A DNA stretch of 33,283 nucleotides from Phycisphaerales bacterium (lineage in GTDB: Bacteria; Planctomycetota; Phycisphaerae; Phycisphaerales; SM1A02). Each line of letters starts with the position of its first letter. The stretch's first letter is position 1. The translations under genes and the position numbers were made by a program. Of the stretch, positions 8,050 to 17,211 are shown piece after piece. The notes below the pieces were generated by a model. It did not search any database. It was not told the DNA's origin and was given only the letters and a program-made list of their open reading frames with translations. The stretch spans positions 1-33,283 of the forward strand of contig JABAAC010000183.1 of NCBI GenBank assembly GCA_014238965.1, in the 5' to 3' direction.

Positions 8050-8425
8050 GTGCACTGAGCCGTTGATCGACGAGCGTCAGCGCAGCGTTGAAGTCCACGT
8101 CGCCGCTTCCATGCAATCGCTGCCATATCCAGTGAGCGCTTTGGCCTCGCCGCAACAGTGCTTCTTGCTGATGTAGATTTGCAGTCTGGGTGTCCAGAAA
8201 GTCGCCAGTTGATTCAATTCCCTTGAGATCAACACGAAGTTGCAACCACTGGGCGTAAGTGCTGCATGCCACGGAGTTGTCGGTTGGCTGGAAGAGTACT
8301 TCGCCATCTGGGCCTGAGACAACGGCAATGTTTGCAGCGGTAACGACTTCCCCTCGATCATCGCAGGCGGATATGGCGAGCGCCATGCTTGTGAGGATCA
8401 ATGAAGTGCGTGTGTTGATGGTCAT
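8033..8425 (-). CDS. Small lipoprotein of unknown function
   Basis: 130 residues, start ATG at 8425 with AGGAG seven bases upstream. The N-terminus MTINTRTSLILTSMALAISAC is a lipoprotein signal peptide with the lipobox I-S-A-C, so Cys21 should be lipidated. The rest (a Gly/Asp-containing stretch, then helical LRVDLKGIESTGDFLDTQ, QQEALLRRGQSAHWIWQRL and AALTLVDQRLSALN) is not a family I recognise. It begins 37 bases after the uvrA stop in the same direction, so it may be read from the uvrA transcript. Its 3' end overlaps the convergent glycosyltransferase gene by 17 bases. Confidence 0.78.
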   Translation of the reverse strand: MTINTRTSLILTSMALAISACDDRGEVVTAANIAVVSGPDGEVLFQPTDNSVACSTYAQWLQLRVDLKGIESTGDFLDTQTANLHQQEALLRRGQSAHWIWQRLHGSGDVDFNAALTLVDQRLSALNQAP

Positions 8426-8462
8426 GTGGAATCTCCTGAGCGTGATAGGATCAAGGAGCACC

Positions 8463-11357
8463 TTATCGCGCTGTCGCCAAAGCGTCGGCGAGATACGAGC
8501 CGGTGCGGCTTTGGGCAACTTCTGAAACCGACAAGGGTGGACCTGAAGCAACGAGTGTTCCGCCGCCGGCGCCACCCTCAGGACCAAGGTCCACGATCCA
8601 GTCTGCGGCCTTGATGACATCGAGGTTGTGCTCGATCACAATGAGCGTATGGCCTCGATCTGCAAGTCGTTGCAGCACACAGAGCAGTCGATCCACGTCT
8701 GCGAAGTGAAGTCCGGTCGTTGGTTCATCGAGCACGTACAGCACCCGGCCCTGTCGACTGGCCCCGAGTTCTCGTGCTAGTTTAACTCGCTGTGCCTCGC
8801 CGCCAGACAGCGTGGGGGCAGTTTGGCCAAGCTCTATGTACCCAAGGCCAACTTGATCAAGGCACGACAGCATGCGATGAATCATGCTGTGTGCCTCAAA
8901 GAAGTCCGCTGCAGTCTCAATGGTCATGCTAAGAACGTCGGCAATTGTCTTGCCTCGCCACAAGACATCGAGCGTCTGGGGGTCGTAGCGAGTTCCCTTG
9001 CATGCGTCGCACGTGACAAACACATCTGGAAGAAAGTGCATTTCGATGCGTTTGACGCCCTGGCCGGCGCACACTTCGCAGCGGCCACCTTTGACGTTGA
9101 AACTGAATCTACCTGGCTCCCATCCTCGCATCCTCGCCTCTTTGGTTGTGGCGAACAATTTCCGAATGGGGTCGAAGATGCCCGTATACGTGGCGGGGTT
9201 GGATCGTGGCGTTCGGCCAATAGGAGATTGGTCAACTTGAACGACACGATCAATGTGATGCAATCCGTTGATCCGTTTGTGTTCGCCTGGCAGCACACGT
9301 GCCTCGTGCAGTTGTCGCTGCGCGGCTTTCAGAAGGACTTCGTTGACCAGTGTTGACTTGCCCGATCCAGAGACGCCCGTGACGCAAATCAGGCCGCCAA
9401 GTGGAAACGTGACATCGATGCTTTTCAGATTGTGGGCGTTGGCGCACTTCACGGTGATGGCGCGTTTCGTGCTGAGTGTTCGAGGTTCTTGTTGGGCGGA
9501 TCCAACGCGCTTATCGCCCCGCAAATAGTCGCCGGTGATGGAGTTGTCGTTAGTTTCGATGGCCTTCACTGAGCCTTGTGCGACCACCTTGCCACCATGC
9601 ACGCCAGCACCGGGCCCCATGTCAATGACATGGTCTGCCGAGCGAATCATTTCCTCGTCATGCTCGACCACTAGTACTGTGTTGCCAAGGCTCACGAGAC
9701 CTCGCAATGTTTCAATGAGACGAGCATTGTCACGTTGGTGCAGTCCAATTGTTGGTTCGTCTAGCACGTAGCACACGCCGACGAGTCCGGAGCCAACTTG
9801 CGTGGCGAGTCGGATCCGCTGCGCTTCACCACCCGAGAGTGTGTTGGCCGCTCGGTCGAGTGTGAGGTACTCCAAGCCAACGCTTTGAAGGAATCCCAGC
9901 CGCGCATCTACTTCGCGGCGAATTGGGGATGCAATCGCTTGAGTCTCGCTAGTTAATTCAAGTGACTCAACAAATGCACGTGCATTGGTGATTGTCATTC
10001 GCCCCACGTCAGCGATGCTCGCTGCCGTGCCACTCTTGTCGTGCAAGAGGACGTGTGTGCTTTCAGGTCGAAGACGTGCGCCGTGACAATCAGGGCAGGT
10101 CTGCTGCGTCATGTAATCGCTTAATCGATCACGCACGTTGTCGCTTTCGGTTTCTCTCCATCTTCGAGTGAGATTGGGAAGGACTCCTTCAAACTTGAAC
10201 CCTGATGTTGAGCCGTGGAGCAGCAACTGTTGTTCATCGCGTGTCAAGGTCGAGTACGAGGTGCCCTTGGCAACTGAGGTGTGTTCGCGAAAACGTCGCA
10301 ATTGGCGTGCGTACCACGAATTCATGCGTTTGCCATTGCGTCGCCATGGAACAATTGCGCCGCCATCAAAGGCGAGCGTTTCATCGGGGATTACTAAGCC
10401 CCGATCAAATTCTCGAATCGAGCCCAGCCCGTCACATCGGCGGCAGGCGCCGTGAGGGCTGTTAAATGAAAACAGTCTTGGTTCCATCGCTTCAATGCTG
10501 CATTCTGGATGCGCTGTACAGGCAAGGTGCTCTGAGTAGCGTGTTGTGGCCCAGTCCTCTCCATCTTGAACGAGGGCAAGCAGCAGGCCCCCGCCAGCAC
10601 GAAGTGCCGTTTCAACGGACTCAGCAAGTCGCTGTCGCACATCAGGCCCAGCCACGATGCGGTCAACCACTGCCTCGATGTCATGCATCTCATATCGACC
10701 AATACCAAGTGGGTTTTCGCCACCACGAATGAGCACTTCGCGGAGGTCCATCATCTCGCCATTCACACGCACCCTGACGAACCCGCTGCGTTGAAGATCC
10801 TCTAGGACTTCCTTATGGAAGCCCTTCTTTCCGCGAACAATGGGTGCACAGAGGATCAGCCGCGTACCTTGTTTGAGTTGCATCAGACGTTCCACAATGG
10901 CCGCAGGAGCGGTGCCTTCGATCGGGCGGCCGCACGTCCCCCCTCCAGGCGTGATTGCCCAGCAGGTCGGTCGGCCCGTGCGGGCGTATAGCAGCCGCAA
11001 GTAATCCTGAATTTCCGTGGTTGTTGCAACCGTTGAGCGTGGGTTGTGCCCGCCACTACGTTGTTGGATTGCGATGGTGGGGGGAAGGCCTTCAATCGCC
11101 TCTACCTGCGGCTTGGACAATTGTTGCAGGAACTGACGCGCATAGGCCGTCAGTGATTCCATGTACTTGCGTTGGCCTTCGGCAAAGATCGTGTCGAACG
11201 CCAATGAAGATTTACCAGATCCCGACACGCCTGTAATAACAACCAGTTGGTCGCGTGGAATACGCACGTCAATGGTATCCAAATTGTGTTCCGCTGCGCC
11301 TCGAACCGTGATGGCCGGACCGCTGTGGCGTTCGTCACGCGGGCGTGCGCGAGCCAT
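8463..11357 (-). CDS. uvrA: Excinuclease ABC subunit A
   Basis: 964 residues, the normal UvrA size. UvrA is the damage-recognising ABC ATPase of nucleotide excision repair and loads UvrB. Visible features: first Walker A GVSGSGKSS (43-50 plus), KYMESLTAYARQFL, a zinc-binding pair in the first half (GACRRCDGLGS), CPDCHGARLRPES, the first signature LSGGEAQRIRLATQ with VLDEPTIGLH, second Walker A GVSGSGKSTLVNE, the C-terminal zinc module GRCEVCAGQG...CDACKGTRY, and the second signature LSGGEAQRVKLAREL with VLDEPTTGLH. The ATG at 11357 lies just past the upstream permease stop (11362); an earlier ATG at 11399 would add 14 unconserved-looking residues and overlap the permease. Oddity: in the early region where many UvrAs have CPxCG, this one reads C132 then, nine residues later, C142 (TCWAITPGGGTCGRPI). 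Confidence 0.97.
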   Translation of the reverse strand: MARARPRDERHSGPAITVRGAAEHNLDTIDVRIPRDQLVVITGVSGSGKSSLAFDTIFAEGQRKYMESLTAYARQFLQQLSKPQVEAIEGLPPTIAIQQRSGGHNPRSTVATTTEIQDYLRLLYARTGRPTCWAITPGGGTCGRPIEGTAPAAIVERLMQLKQGTRLILCAPIVRGKKGFHKEVLEDLQRSGFVRVRVNGEMMDLREVLIRGGENPLGIGRYEMHDIEAVVDRIVAGPDVRQRLAESVETALRAGGGLLLALVQDGEDWATTRYSEHLACTAHPECSIEAMEPRLFSFNSPHGACRRCDGLGSIREFDRGLVIPDETLAFDGGAIVPWRRNGKRMNSWYARQLRRFREHTSVAKGTSYSTLTRDEQQLLLHGSTSGFKFEGVLPNLTRRWRETESDNVRDRLSDYMTQQTCPDCHGARLRPESTHVLLHDKSGTAASIADVGRMTITNARAFVESLELTSETQAIASPIRREVDARLGFLQSVGLEYLTLDRAANTLSGGEAQRIRLATQVGSGLVGVCYVLDEPTIGLHQRDNARLIETLRGLVSLGNTVLVVEHDEEMIRSADHVIDMGPGAGVHGGKVVAQGSVKAIETNDNSITGDYLRGDKRVGSAQQEPRTLSTKRAITVKCANAHNLKSIDVTFPLGGLICVTGVSGSGKSTLVNEVLLKAAQRQLHEARVLPGEHKRINGLHHIDRVVQVDQSPIGRTPRSNPATYTGIFDPIRKLFATTKEARMRGWEPGRFSFNVKGGRCEVCAGQGVKRIEMHFLPDVFVTCDACKGTRYDPQTLDVLWRGKTIADVLSMTIETAADFFEAHSMIHRMLSCLDQVGLGYIELGQTAPTLSGGEAQRVKLARELGASRQGRVLYVLDEPTTGLHFADVDRLLCVLQRLADRGHTLIVIEHNLDVIKAADWIVDLGPEGGAGGGTLVASGPPLSVSEVAQSRTGSYLADALATAR

Positions 11358-11361
11358 CGAT

Positions 11362-12495
11362 TCAGCCCAATTCCCTGCGTTGGAATAGCAGGACACCAAG
11401 TGACAGTGCTACGAGTGTGTACAGGGCGCCGTATCCAATGGACGACAGCAAGTAGCCACCTGGAATGAGGACACCTTGTGTCAGCGCGTCACTCAGCCAG
11501 AGCACCTGAAAATTAGGCACCAGACCATAGACGGCTTTGAGGCTGTACCAGGGTAGGGTTTCCCAGCCTTGGGCGAAGGTCGTTAGTGGAACGGTTGCCA
11601 CTTCGATTGTCTTGGTGATGGCTTCGGGTGATTCGCCAATTCGATTCAGTGTTGTGACGACATCAACTGTCTCGACATCGCCGGCGATCTGAGCGCGTTC
11701 GAGCCAAGTCGCCTCGATGCGATGGATGGGCCTGGCAAAGAGCCAATCTGATAACAGGCCGACAATCAGCGTTGAGAGCGTTGCAAGCAGCGTCATGAGC
11801 TGTCCGAGCCGGGTCGAAAACGCGATGGCAAATGCTGCAAGCATGCACTCGGCAACGGCAATGCCTACGACCGCCAGCCAGAGCTGCCCATTGAAGTTGT
11901 CCCACATTGGTTGTCGTGAAAAGTCCGGCTCAAAGTTCAAGGCAAGCAAATACGCAATGAGTAACAGCGGCGTGATGACGAACAATGCAGTGCTTGTAAA
12001 GACAGTGCCGTAGAAGTAATTGCACCAGACTGCGACAAGCAAGCCGATGATGAGGGCTCCAAATCCGAAAACGAGTACTGGTACGTGAACTGGGTCGCGG
12101 ACGGTCTCGATAACAGCGTGCATTTCCGTGAGCATGAACACCACGGATAGACACAAGATTGCCAGCATCAGGGCTAGGGCGACTCCAAGAAACTTGCCCA
12201 GTAAAAAAACCACCCGGCTTACGGGTTTGGAGATGACCGTAAGCGCGGTCTTCTGGGCAATCTCGCGGCCCAGCACACCGGTGGCGATGAACGCTGCCAG
12301 GACAGCCCCTCCGGTGAAGACCGTGGCCAGGCCGATATCAATGAGCATTCGCTGATCGTCGCCCATCGTAAAGGCTGCCAAGGGATTGCTCATGACAATC
12401 AGCAGGGCCGCGCCCGCCACAACCACAAGCGTGATGGGTTGGCGGACGCTCTCAAAAAAGGTATTCCAAGCAATGGCCAGCAACTGCGTCGGCAT
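11362..12495 (-). CDS. ABC-2 type transporter permease
   Basis: 377 residues with about eight hydrophobic segments (roughly 17-36, 52-76, 93-122, 138-158, 165-188, 204-228, 232-253, 345-372) and a soluble loop at about 255-340. The cytosolic segment LGREIAQKTALTVISKPVSR followed by FLLGKFLGV (KP at 90-91, LLGK at 98-101) is typical of ABC-2 permeases of this kind, and the protein ends QRRELG. No ATPase is adjacent on this strand; the nearest is at 17211-18404. The same KP...LLGK signature is present in the permease at 18401-20515, so the two may share that ATPase (inference). The ATG at 12495 has no Shine-Dalgarno, but TACTAT ends eight bases before it, suggesting a leaderless message. It is divergent from the SPFH operon and ends 4 bases before uvrA. 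Confidence 0.83.
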   Translation of the reverse strand: MPTQLLAIAWNTFFESVRQPITLVVVAGAALLIVMSNPLAAFTMGDDQRMLIDIGLATVFTGGAVLAAFIATGVLGREIAQKTALTVISKPVSRVVFLLGKFLGVALALMLAILCLSVVFMLTEMHAVIETVRDPVHVPVLVFGFGALIIGLLVAVWCNYFYGTVFTSTALFVITPLLLIAYLLALNFEPDFSRQPMWDNFNGQLWLAVVGIAVAECMLAAFAIAFSTRLGQLMTLLATLSTLIVGLLSDWLFARPIHRIEATWLERAQIAGDVETVDVVTTLNRIGESPEAITKTIEVATVPLTTFAQGWETLPWYSLKAVYGLVPNFQVLWLSDALTQGVLIPGGYLLSSIGYGALYTLVALSLGVLLFQRRELG

Positions 12496-12698
12496 TGGGA
12501 GGAATAGTACGTGCAGGCGAGCACCGGGGAGCGAGTTGGCCTGAAGTAGGGGCAGGTTCGCCGTCAACCCAGCCGCCGTGGTACATTTTCGCCTCCGTCG
12601 CCACCGATTGTCGAACCGGCGGCCGTCGAGTCGAGTACCCCCAGCCAAGACCGGCTCATCCGAAACGGGCCATGGGCCTCAGGAGCATCAGACTTCCA
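12496..12698. promoter_or_regulatory. Divergent promoter region between permease and SPFH operon
   Basis: About 200 bases separate the minus-strand permease and the plus-strand SPFH operon, so both promoters should lie here. On the minus strand TACTAT ends eight bases from the permease ATG. On the plus strand TACATT at 12582-12587 is a possible -10, but I see no good -35. The shared region would allow joint regulation of the second permease and the operon. Confidence 0.4.
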
Positions 12699-14849
12699 AT
12701 GCGTGTGGATCACCTTGCCTACCAGCGGGCACTCAACATCACCGTGTTCGGACTGTTGTTGCAGTCGGCCGTTGGTGCCGTCTTGCTCGTTTTTGGACTT
12801 GCAGTGGATGACACCCCATCGGTGGTCGCAGCATTGTGGTGCCTTGTGGGGCTTGTTCCATGGTTGGGCCTGCTGGTGGTGTTTGCCCAGCATCGTCTCG
12901 AGCGACTTGAATCCCTTGAAGAGGATGAACTGAGCGGGTCAGGTGCGGCAGCTTTGTTTGAACGATCAGGCGAGGCCATTCGGCCCGCTGCAAGGCGACT
13001 TCGGCAAACCTATCGCTGGATTCTGCCTGGGTTTTCAGTTGCCTTCGCGTTGGGGTTGGTCATTGCAGGATGGTTGATGCTTGCGCATTTGCAAAGCGAC
13101 GAGCTTGTCGTAATGCCGCTGACCCAACATCAGGGATGGCTTGAGGCAATCGTGCTCGCAGCTGCCGCCTTGTCATTCGTGTGCTCACGTTATCTCGCGG
13201 GCATGGCGGCGCAAGAGTCGTGGCGGCATCTCCGCGCCGGGGCCGGACAGATGGGTGGCATGTCAATAGTTCTTGCTGCCCTAGCAGTTGGTGTTGGCTT
13301 TCGGTTCTTCGATGTTGATGGTGTGGTGCAAGCCGTGGCCTGGGCTATTCCAGTGCTCATGTTTGCCGCTTCGCTTGAAGTGATCTTGTCGATCGTGCTC
13401 AATGCCTATCGGCCGAGGCGCGCTGGGGAATTCCCACGGGCATCATTTGATTCCCCGACACTCAGTTTGTTCGCGCAGCCCGGTTCCGTCGTTCGATCGA
13501 TCAATGAAGCGGTCAATTACCAATTCGGCTTCGATATCACCAGTTCCTGGGGCTATCAGTTATTGCTTCGCAGCAGTTTGAGTCTAGGTGGCCTAGCCAT
13601 TGTGGTGCTGTTGCTGATGAGCACGGTTGTGGTTGTTGGCCCTCGTGAAGAAGGTTTGCGGCTGCGCAGCGGTGCCATTGTTGAATCTGCCGAGTCGCTC
13701 ATTCGCCCCTCAGGCCCATTCGCCAAATGGCCATGGCCTATCGAAACGTCACACGTGTGGGACGTCACGACACTGCAGACCTTGCCTGTCACACCAATTC
13801 CTGAAGGAAACCCGCGGTATCACGATTGGCGAGAGCCTCCCAAACTTGCAGGTGGCGAGTTTGAGCCGGCATACATCGTTCGACCTTCGTCACTTGGCGA
13901 GGCTGATCCCGCGGCGGACGATCAATTTTACATCAGTAGGAAGCCCTTCGCTTTTGTCGTGCCAGATGTTCGACTGGTTTGGCGCATTCAAGGCGACTCG
14001 CTTTTGAAGTACTTGGATTTTGTGCCTGATGACCGCCAGCCACGACAGTCCTTGACGCAGCAGCAGCGGTCGCTGCAGTTGATCGCGAACGCTGAAATGA
14101 CGCGCCTATTCGCAGGACTGCGGCTTGATCAAGTGCTTTCGACGGATCGCAATGATTTGGGCAGGATGTTGATGAAGAACATCCAGCGTCGGTTGGATGC
14201 ACTGGACGCAGGGGTCGAGTTGGTTGCCGTAGAGGTGCCGGACATGCGGCCGCCAAAGGATGTGGCGATTAAGTTTGAGTCATTGCCCGCAGCTGCGCAG
14301 CAGCGCCAGCAGTGGGTGGCCACTGCAGAGCGCAATAAAGTGTCACGCTTTACACGTGTGGTTGGCGACGGTGATCTCGTCGACCCCGTCATCGCCGCTA
14401 TCGATGCGTTTGAGGTGAAGGAAGAGCATCTCGTGGAAGTTCGTGATGCCCACGGTGAAGACTCCGCGGAGGCTAAGGCGGCAAAGGCAGAGGTCGACAA
14501 GGCATCCGACGAAGTGGTTGGATTGCTCAGTAGGGGCGGCGGTCAGGCTTGGCAAACAATCGCGTATGCCGAGCGAGATTCATGGCTTGGGCTGATGCGA
14601 GAGCGCATCCAAGCCAGCCGGCTGAAAAGTCAGGAAGCGTCTTGGAATGCAGCGCCATCGCTCTACCGTCAGCGCGCAATCATGGACGTGTACGCACGAA
14701 TGCTTCCTAATCTTCGTAAATACGTCGTCGGGGTGGATCCGTCCAGGCTCGATCTTAATGTTGAACTACGCGAGCACGCATCGCCAAACACAGTGTTCTC
14801 CGATGCCGTGTCCTCGGGTAATCCTGATGGCACAGAGGGCAGCCCATAG
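12699..14849 (+). CDS. HflK-like SPFH protein with polytopic N-terminal membrane domain
   Basis: 716 residues. Six hydrophobic segments precede the SPFH part (about 12-35, 40-63, 107-131, 148-168, 188-206, 208-236), and a seventh (287-312, SLSLGGLAIVVLLLMSTVVV) leads into it. VVVGPREEGLRLRSG is the usual start of an SPFH/band-7 domain, which runs to about 540 with a long insertion and includes FVVPDVRLVWRIQGD and AVEVPDMRPPKDVAIKFE. A charged, partly coiled-coil region follows (about 545-640). The segment LNAYRPRRAGEFPRASFDS plus INEAVNYQFGFDITSSWGYQ is, from memory, conserved in planctomycete HflK-like proteins. Ordinary HflK has one TM segment. The ATG at 12699 has AGGAG 13 bases upstream (long spacing); ATG 12672 is an alternative. 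First gene of the operon; the next ATG follows after two bases. HflK/HflC modulate FtsH in other bacteria; no ftsH is seen here. Confidence 0.8.
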   Translation: MRVDHLAYQRALNITVFGLLLQSAVGAVLLVFGLAVDDTPSVVAALWCLVGLVPWLGLLVVFAQHRLERLESLEEDELSGSGAAALFERSGEAIRPAARRLRQTYRWILPGFSVAFALGLVIAGWLMLAHLQSDELVVMPLTQHQGWLEAIVLAAAALSFVCSRYLAGMAAQESWRHLRAGAGQMGGMSIVLAALAVGVGFRFFDVDGVVQAVAWAIPVLMFAASLEVILSIVLNAYRPRRAGEFPRASFDSPTLSLFAQPGSVVRSINEAVNYQFGFDITSSWGYQLLLRSSLSLGGLAIVVLLLMSTVVVVGPREEGLRLRSGAIVESAESLIRPSGPFAKWPWPIETSHVWDVTTLQTLPVTPIPEGNPRYHDWREPPKLAGGEFEPAYIVRPSSLGEADPAADDQFYISRKPFAFVVPDVRLVWRIQGDSLLKYLDFVPDDRQPRQSLTQQQRSLQLIANAEMTRLFAGLRLDQVLSTDRNDLGRMLMKNIQRRLDALDAGVELVAVEVPDMRPPKDVAIKFESLPAAAQQRQQWVATAERNKVSRFTRVVGDGDLVDPVIAAIDAFEVKEEHLVEVRDAHGEDSAEAKAAKAEVDKASDEVVGLLSRGGGQAWQTIAYAERDSWLGLMRERIQASRLKSQEASWNAAPSLYRQRAIMDVYARMLPNLRKYVVGVDPSRLDLNVELREHASPNTVFSDAVSSGNPDGTEGSP

Positions 14850-14851
14850 TC

Positions 14852-15769
14852 ATGAAGAAGTCTTTCGCAATCGTGGTCGGTCTCATCGTCATTCTCGTGC
14901 TAGGGGTATTCAGCACGACGTTTACGGTGAAGTACAACGAGATCGCTATTCGTAGCCGGTTTGGCAAAGTTGACGAGTCCAGCATTGTTCGCGAGCCGGG
15001 CCTGCACTTCAGGCTTCCGTTCTTCGTGGACTCAATACACCATCTGGACACGCGACTCCAACTGCTTCCTTCGCCGCTGGTGACGATTCAAACAAAGGAT
15101 GGCCACCAGTTTGTTGCGGAGGCCTTCTTGCTTTGGCGTATCGATCAGGATGGCACCTCGCCGCTGGCCTTTTACGAGTCCTATCCAGATCTTCTTTCTG
15201 CCAAGATGGCCCTCACAACACAATTCCGTGATGCAATTAATGCCATCGGGCAGTGGGAACTCGATGAGTTGCTCAGCGAAGACAGTGCGTTGCCCGAGGC
15301 AGAAGCTGCGGTGTTGGCGAAAATGCAAGAGGTTGCCAGTACTGGAGTAAAGCCAGTCGCCGCGGGGATTAGCAGGCTTGTCTTCAAGGAGTCCACGACC
15401 GGGGAAGTCACACGGCGGATGCAGGCTCGGCGTGAAACACTCGCTGACAATGAGCGCACGCGCGGCGAAGCGGAGGCGCAGCGTATTCGCTCGCAAGCTG
15501 ACACCACGGCCGAGAAGATTATGGCCTTTGCAGCGCAGCGAGCCCAGGAAATCCGTACTAAGAGCGAAGAGCGTGCTGCGGCGTATCTCGCGCAGATGAG
15601 CCAGGATGAAGAGCTTGCAGTCTTCCTTATCTGGATCGATACGCTTGAGCAGGCGCTTTCTCGCAACACAACCGTTCTTTTGGAAACAGACCAAATGCCA
15701 TGGGCGCTGCTTGACACATCCCGCATCAAGGCCCTGCAAGGTGCCGATGCAGAGGCCCCATCGCCGTGA
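14852..15769 (+). CDS. HflC-like SPFH protein
   Basis: 305 residues with one N-terminal transmembrane segment (5-22, FAIVVGLIVILVLGVFS), then an SPFH/band-7 domain: FTVKYNEIAIRSRFGKVD, PGLHFRLPFFVDSIHHLDTR and TKDGHQFVAEAFLLWRI are the usual HflC landmarks. The region from about 190 to 250 is a charged helix (RRMQARRETLADNERTRGEA, AAQRAQEIRTKSEERAAAYL), matching the oligomerising coiled coil of HflC. The length is typical of HflC (about 300-330). The ATG lies two bases after the stop of the HflK-like gene. In E. coli HflC pairs with HflK in a large cage around FtsH; here the natural partners are the two flanking SPFH proteins. I give no gene symbol because three SPFH paralogues are present. 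Confidence 0.88.
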   Translation: MKKSFAIVVGLIVILVLGVFSTTFTVKYNEIAIRSRFGKVDESSIVREPGLHFRLPFFVDSIHHLDTRLQLLPSPLVTIQTKDGHQFVAEAFLLWRIDQDGTSPLAFYESYPDLLSAKMALTTQFRDAINAIGQWELDELLSEDSALPEAEAAVLAKMQEVASTGVKPVAAGISRLVFKESTTGEVTRRMQARRETLADNERTRGEAEAQRIRSQADTTAEKIMAFAAQRAQEIRTKSEERAAAYLAQMSQDEELAVFLIWIDTLEQALSRNTTVLLETDQMPWALLDTSRIKALQGADAEAPSP

Positions 15770-17211
15770 TTGGCCACGATCAAGATATGGATCCGGTCAA
15801 CGGTGATGCGTCATTGGCGACTCGCCGTGGAGCGTCCGAGCGACTCGCCGTAGCCGGGGAGGTGAGTTCTGAAGCACAGCTTCGCGAGGCGATGGATCCG
15901 GCCAACAGGTCGCTCAACGAAGCCTTGCATCTGAGCTTTCGAGTGCTTCAGATCGCGATCGTTGCACTCCTCGTGTTGTTTCTATTTTCGGGCTTCCGCA
16001 CGGTTGATAACGCTCAAAGTGGCGTTGCAACCGTATGGGGTCGAATCGTCGATCCCGCTGGGCTCGAGCCTGGGTTGGCGACTAATTGGCCGCCGCCAAT
16101 CGGCGGTTTCGTACTCTTTCAGGCAGAAGGCCGCAGCGTCACCGATGGCAACGCATTCGTTTCACAAATGTTGTTGTCGCACGGTGAGGCTAGGTCAGTG
16201 CAGAAGGCCGTCACCACGGACAGGCTTCGGCCCGAGCAAGACGGCTCGATGCTGACAGTCGGTGGTGAGATTGGACACATTCGTGCTCAGGCGAGCTACA
16301 GGGTTTCGTCTCCGGCGAGATTTCTTGAAACAGTCGTTGATCGTGATGCCGACTTGCTTGTTCAGTTAGCGCTCCAGCGCTCAATTGTACAAATCGGAGC
16401 CAGCCATACGCTCCAGTCGCTTCGCGAGACATTGACAACCGACGGTTTGCGATCCATGATCCGTGATGAGGCACAATCGTTGTTGGACCAATCCGGTTCC
16501 GGATTGCGTGTCACGTCTGTTGAACTCAAGCAAGAACCGCTTCCGCCTGCGGCAGTGCAGAAGAACTTCGAGAACTACAGCCAGGCCCAACAGCAAGTCT
16601 CGGCGAATGTCGAGCAAGCGCGCAAGGCGGCACAGGAGACTCTGATTACGGTTGCCGGTGCGATGCATGAGGAACTCGCTGCGCTCATTGATGAATATGA
16701 GAGTGCCTATGAAAAGGGCGACGCGGCAGAAGCATCTGCGGTATTGATTCGATTTGATGCCGCAATCAGCCGCCCCGACGTTGCTGGCAGTGTTGCCAAA
16801 ATGATGGACACCGCACGTCGGCACAAAATCAGTATTGAGCAAACGCTTGGTCGCGATGCTCGCTTGTTCTCGGGTTTGCAGAATGCGTATCGCCAACAGC
16901 CCAATGTCGTCATTGCACGGAGGTGGCTGGAGGCTGCTGGTCGTGTGTTCGGAAAGCCCGACATCGAAGTGTTCCAACTCCCCCCGGGGCTTGGTCGGTT
17001 GAAGGTTGATCTCACCGGTAGTCAGGCGGTTCGTGATTTGCGACGATCGCTGCGATTGGATCGCGTGGACGCTGAAGCATGGAATGCTGGTTTCAGCGGC
17101 TCTGCTGCGGACCAATTCCAGCGCATCGAGGAGATCAAGATGGAACGTGCCGGGCGACAGTTGGCAGTCGATGAGAAAGGTCGCATTTCCGGCCAGCGGG
17201 AGAAGAACTAA
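15766..17211 (+). CDS. Second HflK-like SPFH protein
   Basis: 481 residues starting with GTG at 15766, which overlaps the preceding stop as GTGA; ATG 15787 is possible but has no RBS. A cytosolic N-terminus of about 55 residues (charged, AREAMDPANRSLNEALHLSF-like helix) precedes one TM segment (about 58-77, LQIAIVALLVLFLFSGFRTV). The SPFH domain follows (78 to about 265): NAQSGVATVWGRIVDPAGLEPGLATNW resembles HflK's early strands, HIRAQASYRVSSPARFLETV matches the central part, and VTSVELKQEPLPPAAVQKNFEN matches HflK's end of domain. Residues about 266-320 are a predicted coiled coil (YSQAQQQVSANVEQARKAAQ). The last 160 residues are mixed alpha/beta. Compared with the 716-residue paralogue it lacks the polytopic N-terminus, so the operon encodes one long HflK-like, one HflC-like and one short HflK-like protein. 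Confidence 0.82.
   Translation: MIGHDQDMDPVNGDASLATRRGASERLAVAGEVSSEAQLREAMDPANRSLNEALHLSFRVLQIAIVALLVLFLFSGFRTVDNAQSGVATVWGRIVDPAGLEPGLATNWPPPIGGFVLFQAEGRSVTDGNAFVSQMLLSHGEARSVQKAVTTDRLRPEQDGSMLTVGGEIGHIRAQASYRVSSPARFLETVVDRDADLLVQLALQRSIVQIGASHTLQSLRETLTTDGLRSMIRDEAQSLLDQSGSGLRVTSVELKQEPLPPAAVQKNFENYSQAQQQVSANVEQARKAAQETLITVAGAMHEELAALIDEYESAYEKGDAAEASAVLIRFDAAISRPDVAGSVAKMMDTARRHKISIEQTLGRDARLFSGLQNAYRQQPNVVIARRWLEAAGRVFGKPDIEVFQLPPGLGRLKVDLTGSQAVRDLRRSLRLDRVDAEAWNAGFSGSAADQFQRIEEIKMERAGRQLAVDEKGRISGQREKN

Noticed and set aside
8823-9356. 177-codon plus-strand frame inside uvrA
   Set aside because: Lies wholly antisense to conserved UvrA motifs.
15032-15739. 235-codon open frame antisense to the HflC-like gene
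   Set aside because: Same reason: the plus strand encodes a recognisable SPFH protein and the antisense product is unlike any family.
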